Source: an uncultured Varibaculum sp. (GTDB taxonomy: Bacteria; Actinomycetota; Actinomycetes; Actinomycetales; Actinomycetaceae). Taken from it: a stretch of DNA of 52,510 bases. A program made the translations under genes and the position numbers. The notes under the pieces are model-generated. The model saw only the letters and a program-made list of their open reading frames with translations, searched no databases and was not told where the DNA came from. The stretch is taken from contig NZ_CABTZZ010000013.1 in assembly GCF_902489465.1 (NCBI RefSeq), positions 1 through 52,510 of the forward strand, written 5' to 3'. Shown here piece by piece: positions 52,476 through 52,510 of the stretch. Each line of letters starts with the position of its first letter. Position 1 is the stretch's first letter.

Positions 52476-52510
52476 CAGATTCATGTCATACCTCAATCCG
52501 GGTCTGGCTC

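Noticed and set aside
1..52510. tRNA, rRNA, CRISPR arrays and insertion sequences
   Set aside because: I looked through the intergenic regions and saw no tRNA arms, no regularly spaced direct repeats and no transposase; a covariance-model scan could still find something small.

Overview
The window reads as chromosome of a Gram-positive actinobacterium, most likely in the Actinomycetaceae (Varibaculum, Actinomyces or Mobiluncus-like; I cannot name a species). The reasons are the actinobacterial ribosomal and EF-Tu/EF-G proteins, a class Ib ribonucleotide reductase (nrdHIE plus nrdF), a class C sortase with SpaA/FimA-type pilins and a DUF5979-rich tip adhesin, several LPXTG-like cell-wall anchors (LPLTG, MPKTG, LSETG, LASTG), and a classical menaquinone pathway.

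Layout. 1-732: C-terminal part of an AAT-type amino-acid permease. 733-1236: two kinds of repeat. 1.2-8.2 kb: an ABC-class ATPase of the COG3044 type, nrdF, a short-chain dehydrogenase, and the convergent nrdHIE operon with a pair of NrdR boxes. 8.2-8.9 kb: repeat-rich spacer. 8.9-10.3 kb: luxS and the MTA/SAH nucleosidase, together the two-step S-adenosylhomocysteine recycling route that releases the AI-2 precursor. 10.4-17.2 kb: cell-envelope genes (membrane-anchored NodB deacetylase, two sortase-anchored surface proteins), an ADP-ribosylglycohydrolase-like protein with altered metal motifs, and a HAD-IIB phosphatase. 17.4-18.0 kb: a small membrane-protein gene behind a strong promoter and a LacI/cre-like operator. 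18.2-23.9 kb: zinc alcohol dehydrogenase, TSUP permease, and a sugar-porter/Gfo-Idh-MocA operon.

24.2-46.1 kb is translation machinery on the minus strand, interrupted by a surface island. The str operon (rpsL-rpsG-fusA-tuf) ends in a terminator. It is followed by a pilus cluster (tip adhesin, shaft pilin, class C sortase, small pilin), a RelBE-like toxin-antitoxin pair and a RhuM-like gene remnant, and then the S10 operon (rpsJ to rpsQ). The S10 operon stops at rpsQ with its own terminator; the usual spc genes do not follow. The tip adhesin is split by what looks like a single-base deletion, so as written the exported part lacks its cell-wall anchor. 46.5-52.3 kb holds menaquinone genes: menF convergent with menB-menC-menD.

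The most unusual feature is a set of intergenic repeats. Family A (five complete copies of about 105 bp plus partial ones) has nested palindromes whose arms differ from copy to copy yet keep pairing, around conserved unpaired boxes. Family B (three copies of about 155 bp) has terminal inverted repeats ending in CCGGTAAAAG. B copies lie within about 200 bp of A copies or parts of them, and one B copy sits inside a split A copy. No tRNA, rRNA, CRISPR array or recognisable intact IS element was seen.
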